Of a DNA stretch of 7,374 nt, positions 6,401 to 7,374 are shown in pieces. The stretch's first letter is position 1. Every line of letters starts with the position of its first letter. A program made the position numbers and the translations under genes. The DNA comes from Nanobdellota archaeon (GTDB taxonomy: Archaea > Nanobdellota > Nanobdellia > Woesearchaeales > GW2011-AR9). The stretch covers positions 1 to 7,374 of the forward strand of contig JAUYQE010000063.1 of NCBI GenBank assembly GCA_030695605.1. Reading direction: 5' to 3'. The notes beneath the pieces are model-generated. The model was given only the letters and a program-made list of their open reading frames with translations, searched no databases and was not told the DNA's origin.

Positions 6401-7228
6401 AAGGATAGCCCAATGAACTGGACTGGAGCCAGAATAAAAGAAATTAAAAAAGAGCAGTACCAAAGTTCGGTGTATGATCTTGAGGTCGAAGAGAGTCATA
6501 ATTTTGTAGATGCAGAAGGTCTTCTTTTAGTGCATAATACTGATAGCATGTTTATGCTCCTGGGAAAGAAAGGCGTGGACGATGCCCTGAGCTTCATGAA
6601 AAAAATTAATGAAGCCCTCCCCAGCCAGATGGAACTGGAATGCGAAGGCCTCTATCCCTCCGGCATCTTTGTTGCGGTGAAAGGGCGGGAAAAAGGGGCG
6701 AAGAAGAAGTACGCGCTGCTCTCGGAGAAAGGCAAACTGAAAATCACCGGCTTCGAGACCGTCAGGAGAAACTGGAGCCCCATCGCCAAAGAGGTGCAGG
6801 AAAAAGTGCTCCGGCTTGTGCTGGAAAAGAAAGTGGACGAGGCCGTCTTGTACGTGAAAGAAACTGTCAAAGAGCTCAAGCAGGGAAACATTCCGCTTCA
6901 GAAAGTGCTCATCAGGACGCAGATCAGCCGGGAATTATCGCAGTACAGTGCCTTGGCACCCCACGTCGCTATTGGTTGGCAGCTCCGCAAGCGGGGCGAG
7001 AAGATAGGCCCGGGAACGATCATTGCCTATATCATTGTCAAAGGCACGGGCTTAGTGCGGGATAGGGCTAGGATTCCCGGTGATGTTCTGGAAGGCCACT
7101 ACGATCCAACGTATTACATCACCCACCAGCTCATTCCGGCAGTCGCGAGCATCTTTGCGGTACTGGGCTATAAAGAAGAAGAGCTGTTTGCCGAGAGCAG
7201 CCAGAAAGGGTTGGGGAGTTTTTTGTGA
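3431..7228 (+). CDS. polB: Family-B DNA polymerase with 3'-5' exonuclease, interrupted by an intein in motif C
   Basis: The product is a 1265-residue precursor; removing the intein (594-1036) leaves about 822 residues, typical of archaeal PolB. It synthesises DNA and proofreads it in the cytoplasm. An N-terminal domain (1 to about 165) precedes the exonuclease: Exo I DIETY (D177, E179), Exo II YFSDGFD (D259) and Exo III YNLHD (Y360, D364). Polymerase motifs follow: A, DFRSLYPSI (D454); B, KLLANSFYG (K541, Y548); C, YGD (591-593) joined after splicing to TDS (1037-1039); then KKKY (1091-1094) and the region GFETVRRNWS. WYCKEC (C560, C563) and C475/C477/C478 with C495 resemble the paired cysteines of Thermococcus polymerases. 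The protein ends in QKGLGSFL (1258-1265), a PCNA-interacting (PIP) box. In Exo II the usual YN is YF, though the catalytic Asp is present. All catalytic carboxylates are intact, so the spliced enzyme should be active. A TATA box sits 27 bases before the ATG. Confidence 0.95.
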   Translation: MKLRFYPYDFDYKKQQDKTVVYLYGKQENGTKVCVLHAHEPFFYAKVHDADTAVIEKKLKELALPASEEPARIVRWEEVEKELLGKKQKFWKIFVNYPKAVPLVAEELQSWGLSCYEKDILFVHRYLRDTGILPATLVEAEGEFADEPSLRVPAFQAEQIKSISADLFQRWKILALDIETYAEKKEIDPYKNPILMIAFSGIDEKGDTLQKVITWKQFSHQLPFVEHVKDEAALLHRCREIIILYEPDILTGYFSDGFDLPYLKIRAEKLNVPFALGLDHSPILTSKNFRDGESRLKGLLHLDMLKFIKYIFGKNLKTDTYSLDAVASELLGHKKHVVNLDNLANVWNNEPEKLAEFCAYNLHDANLTLQLCQKLLPDMLEFTKLIGLPTNDVIRMRFSRLVENYILKRAMEFNVLAPNKPPRYELERRMDEHVQGAFVYEPTPGLYENIVVFDFRSLYPSIITAHNIGPESFHCSCCESQEEARVPERPEYWFCKKEKKFLPTVLNDIISRRAEIKKLLKEKKAAGEDAQLLESRSYALKLLANSFYGYLGFFGARWYCKECADATTAYARNYIKNTIAKAQEEGFTVVYGDSLLPDRKIFVQDSKGNIELVSIGEFAEKNASLPTISYKTLAFDGKKLLFSPIKRIIRHVYNSKEKGEILRFITTHGTTAVTPQHSVYTQKEGHITLADAATLKEGDFLVSLTGTPVEAKYQEGHLFDAANIWLGPAEKEIRLYEDNFRFTAKLGICPYCNKKYSLATHVNLKHGDRKLEKRKSTKKEFRWMGTLSAAGGRIPRYWKLTRELAWILGFYCAEGSASDVSTKTGRKCMISFGSQDAVVIKKIKRYFDKLLEEPLRIIIDYDKRIKKYMYYYRVQRIPLVGLFVYGFGCGQKSTGKRVPSFIYSSSENLRRAFIEGYLEGDGNKKKDKRYKTHFIRCDTNSKELACGLQYLFKSIQHGVTYFGKEIKHVGWRYRNDKPLISSLRVQSAKGKDSPMNWTGARIKEIKKEQYQSSVYDLEVEESHNFVDAEGLLLVHNTDSMFMLLGKKGVDDALSFMKKINEALPSQMELECEGLYPSGIFVAVKGREKGAKKKYALLSEKGKLKITGFETVRRNWSPIAKEVQEKVLRLVLEKKVDEAVLYVKETVKELKQGNIPLQKVLIRTQISRELSQYSALAPHVAIGWQLRKRGEKIGPGTIIAYIIVKGTGLVRDRARIPGDVLEGHYDPTYYITHQLIPAVASIFAVLGYKEEELFAESSQKGLGSFL
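5210..6538 (+). mobile_element. Intein with LAGLIDADG homing endonuclease in the PolB motif-C site
   Basis: This in-frame protein intron has 443 residues (precursor 594-1036). It starts with Ser594 right after YGD and ends with His-Asn before Thr1037, so splicing restores YGDTDS. Splicing blocks are visible: A, SLLPDRKIFV; B, TAVTPQHSVYT with the T-x-x-H residues (T674, H677); F, VYDLEVEESHNFVDAEG; G, LLLVHN with the penultimate His. Ser at +1 of the intein and Thr at +1 of the C-extein make it a standard class 1 intein, apparently splicing-competent. The endonuclease has two LAGLIDADG helices, LAWILGFYCAEG (E814) and LRRAFIEGYLEGDG (D921), about 107 residues apart with both metal-binding acids present, so it looks active for homing. 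A CPYC...H...H zinc-finger-like unit lies between block B and the first helix. The insertion site matches the pol-c position used by inteins of Thermococcales polymerases. The DNA is visibly more A/T-rich than the extein, consistent with horizontal arrival. Confidence 0.95.
5675..5728 (+). other. C2H2-like zinc-finger segment inside the intein
   Basis: Residues 749-766 of the precursor read CPYCNKKYSLATHVNLKH, that is C-x2-C-x8-H-x4-H (C749, C752, H761, H766). The second half resembles the recognition helix of a C2H2 finger, but the Cys-His spacing is about four residues shorter than the classical twelve. The segment is flanked by basic stretches (DRKLEKRKSTKK). It probably helps the homing endonuclease bind DNA. 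That role is inferred from position and composition. Confidence 0.6.
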
Positions 7229-7263
7229 GGGGATAACAATCAACCGAGCAATTCAGAAAAGCA

Positions 7264-7374
7264 TTACTGTATCTCCACTCCATACAGCGCTTCCGACACA
7301 AAATTGCTGGCGGTTCCCGTAACCAGGCCGGTTAAAGAATTTTTCTCTTTCGGCACAAAAGAAGAAACCCCCAC
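7264..7374 (-). CDS. Possible C-terminal end of a convergent minus-strand gene (partial, unrecognised)
   Basis: On the minus strand a frame is open from the right edge to a TAA at 7266-7264. It gives 36 residues that include FVPKEKNSLTGLVTGT and end in SNFVSEALYGVEIQ. Residue mix and codon choice (ACC, GGC, GCC, CTG, GAA) resemble the neighbouring genes, which argues for real coding. The start is outside the window. It would converge on the polymerase gene with a 35-base gap. The frame is short enough to be chance, and no family is recognised. Confidence 0.45.
   Translation of the reverse strand: MGVSSFVPKEKNSLTGLVTGTASNFVSEALYGVEIQ

Noticed and set aside
6640..7065. A 141-codon forward frame overlapping the end of the polymerase.
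   Set aside because: It is a frame-shifted reading of conserved polymerase sequence (KKKY, RRNW and following). The Arg/Gly/Ala-rich product has no motif and no start signals.

Overview
The window looks like a piece of a mesophilic archaeal chromosome, probably from a DPANN-type lineage (Woesearchaeota/Pacearchaeota-like). This placement is an inference. It rests on an archaeal family-B DNA polymerase with a C-terminal PCNA-binding motif, archaeal TATA boxes placed 26-27 bases before start codons, pyrimidine-tract terminators, and short, weakly conserved accessory genes. All complete genes lie on the + strand. A possible minus-strand gene end converges on the polymerase at the right edge. No tRNA, rRNA, CRISPR array or insertion sequence is visible.

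Layout. Bases 1-212 hold a possible tail of an upstream gene and the leader of a small membrane-anchored, cysteine-rich protein (213-584), followed by a strong T-tract terminator. Next come a type-2 RNase H of the RNase HIII form with an N-terminal TBP-like domain (682-1497), an unrecognised 63-residue basic protein (1554-1745), and a two-gene operon of divergent HIT-domain proteins (1848-2756 and 2770-3291). The first HIT protein carries a long Lys/Glu-rich tail. The largest gene (3431-7228) encodes family-B DNA polymerase. A 443-residue LAGLIDADG intein splits it inside catalytic motif C (YGD/TDS).

How the genes work together. RNase HIII (removal of RNA from RNA:DNA hybrids) and PolB (replicative synthesis and proofreading, tethered to PCNA) are both replication/repair functions. 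Each of the four main transcription units appears to have its own promoter giving a nearly leaderless mRNA, so apart from the HIT pair they are probably not one operon. The two HIT proteins keep the structural zinc site of the family but both lack the catalytic histidine, so they are probably nucleotide binders or scaffolds rather than nucleotide hydrolases.

Most interesting points: the tandem pair of catalytically dead, zinc-retaining HIT proteins; the active-site intein with an embedded C2H2-like zinc finger; the RNase HIII with a changed glycine loop after its catalytic Asp-Glu; the uniform leaderless promoter spacing; and a GTGA stop/start overlap with a strong Shine-Dalgarno sequence at the end of the second HIT gene.
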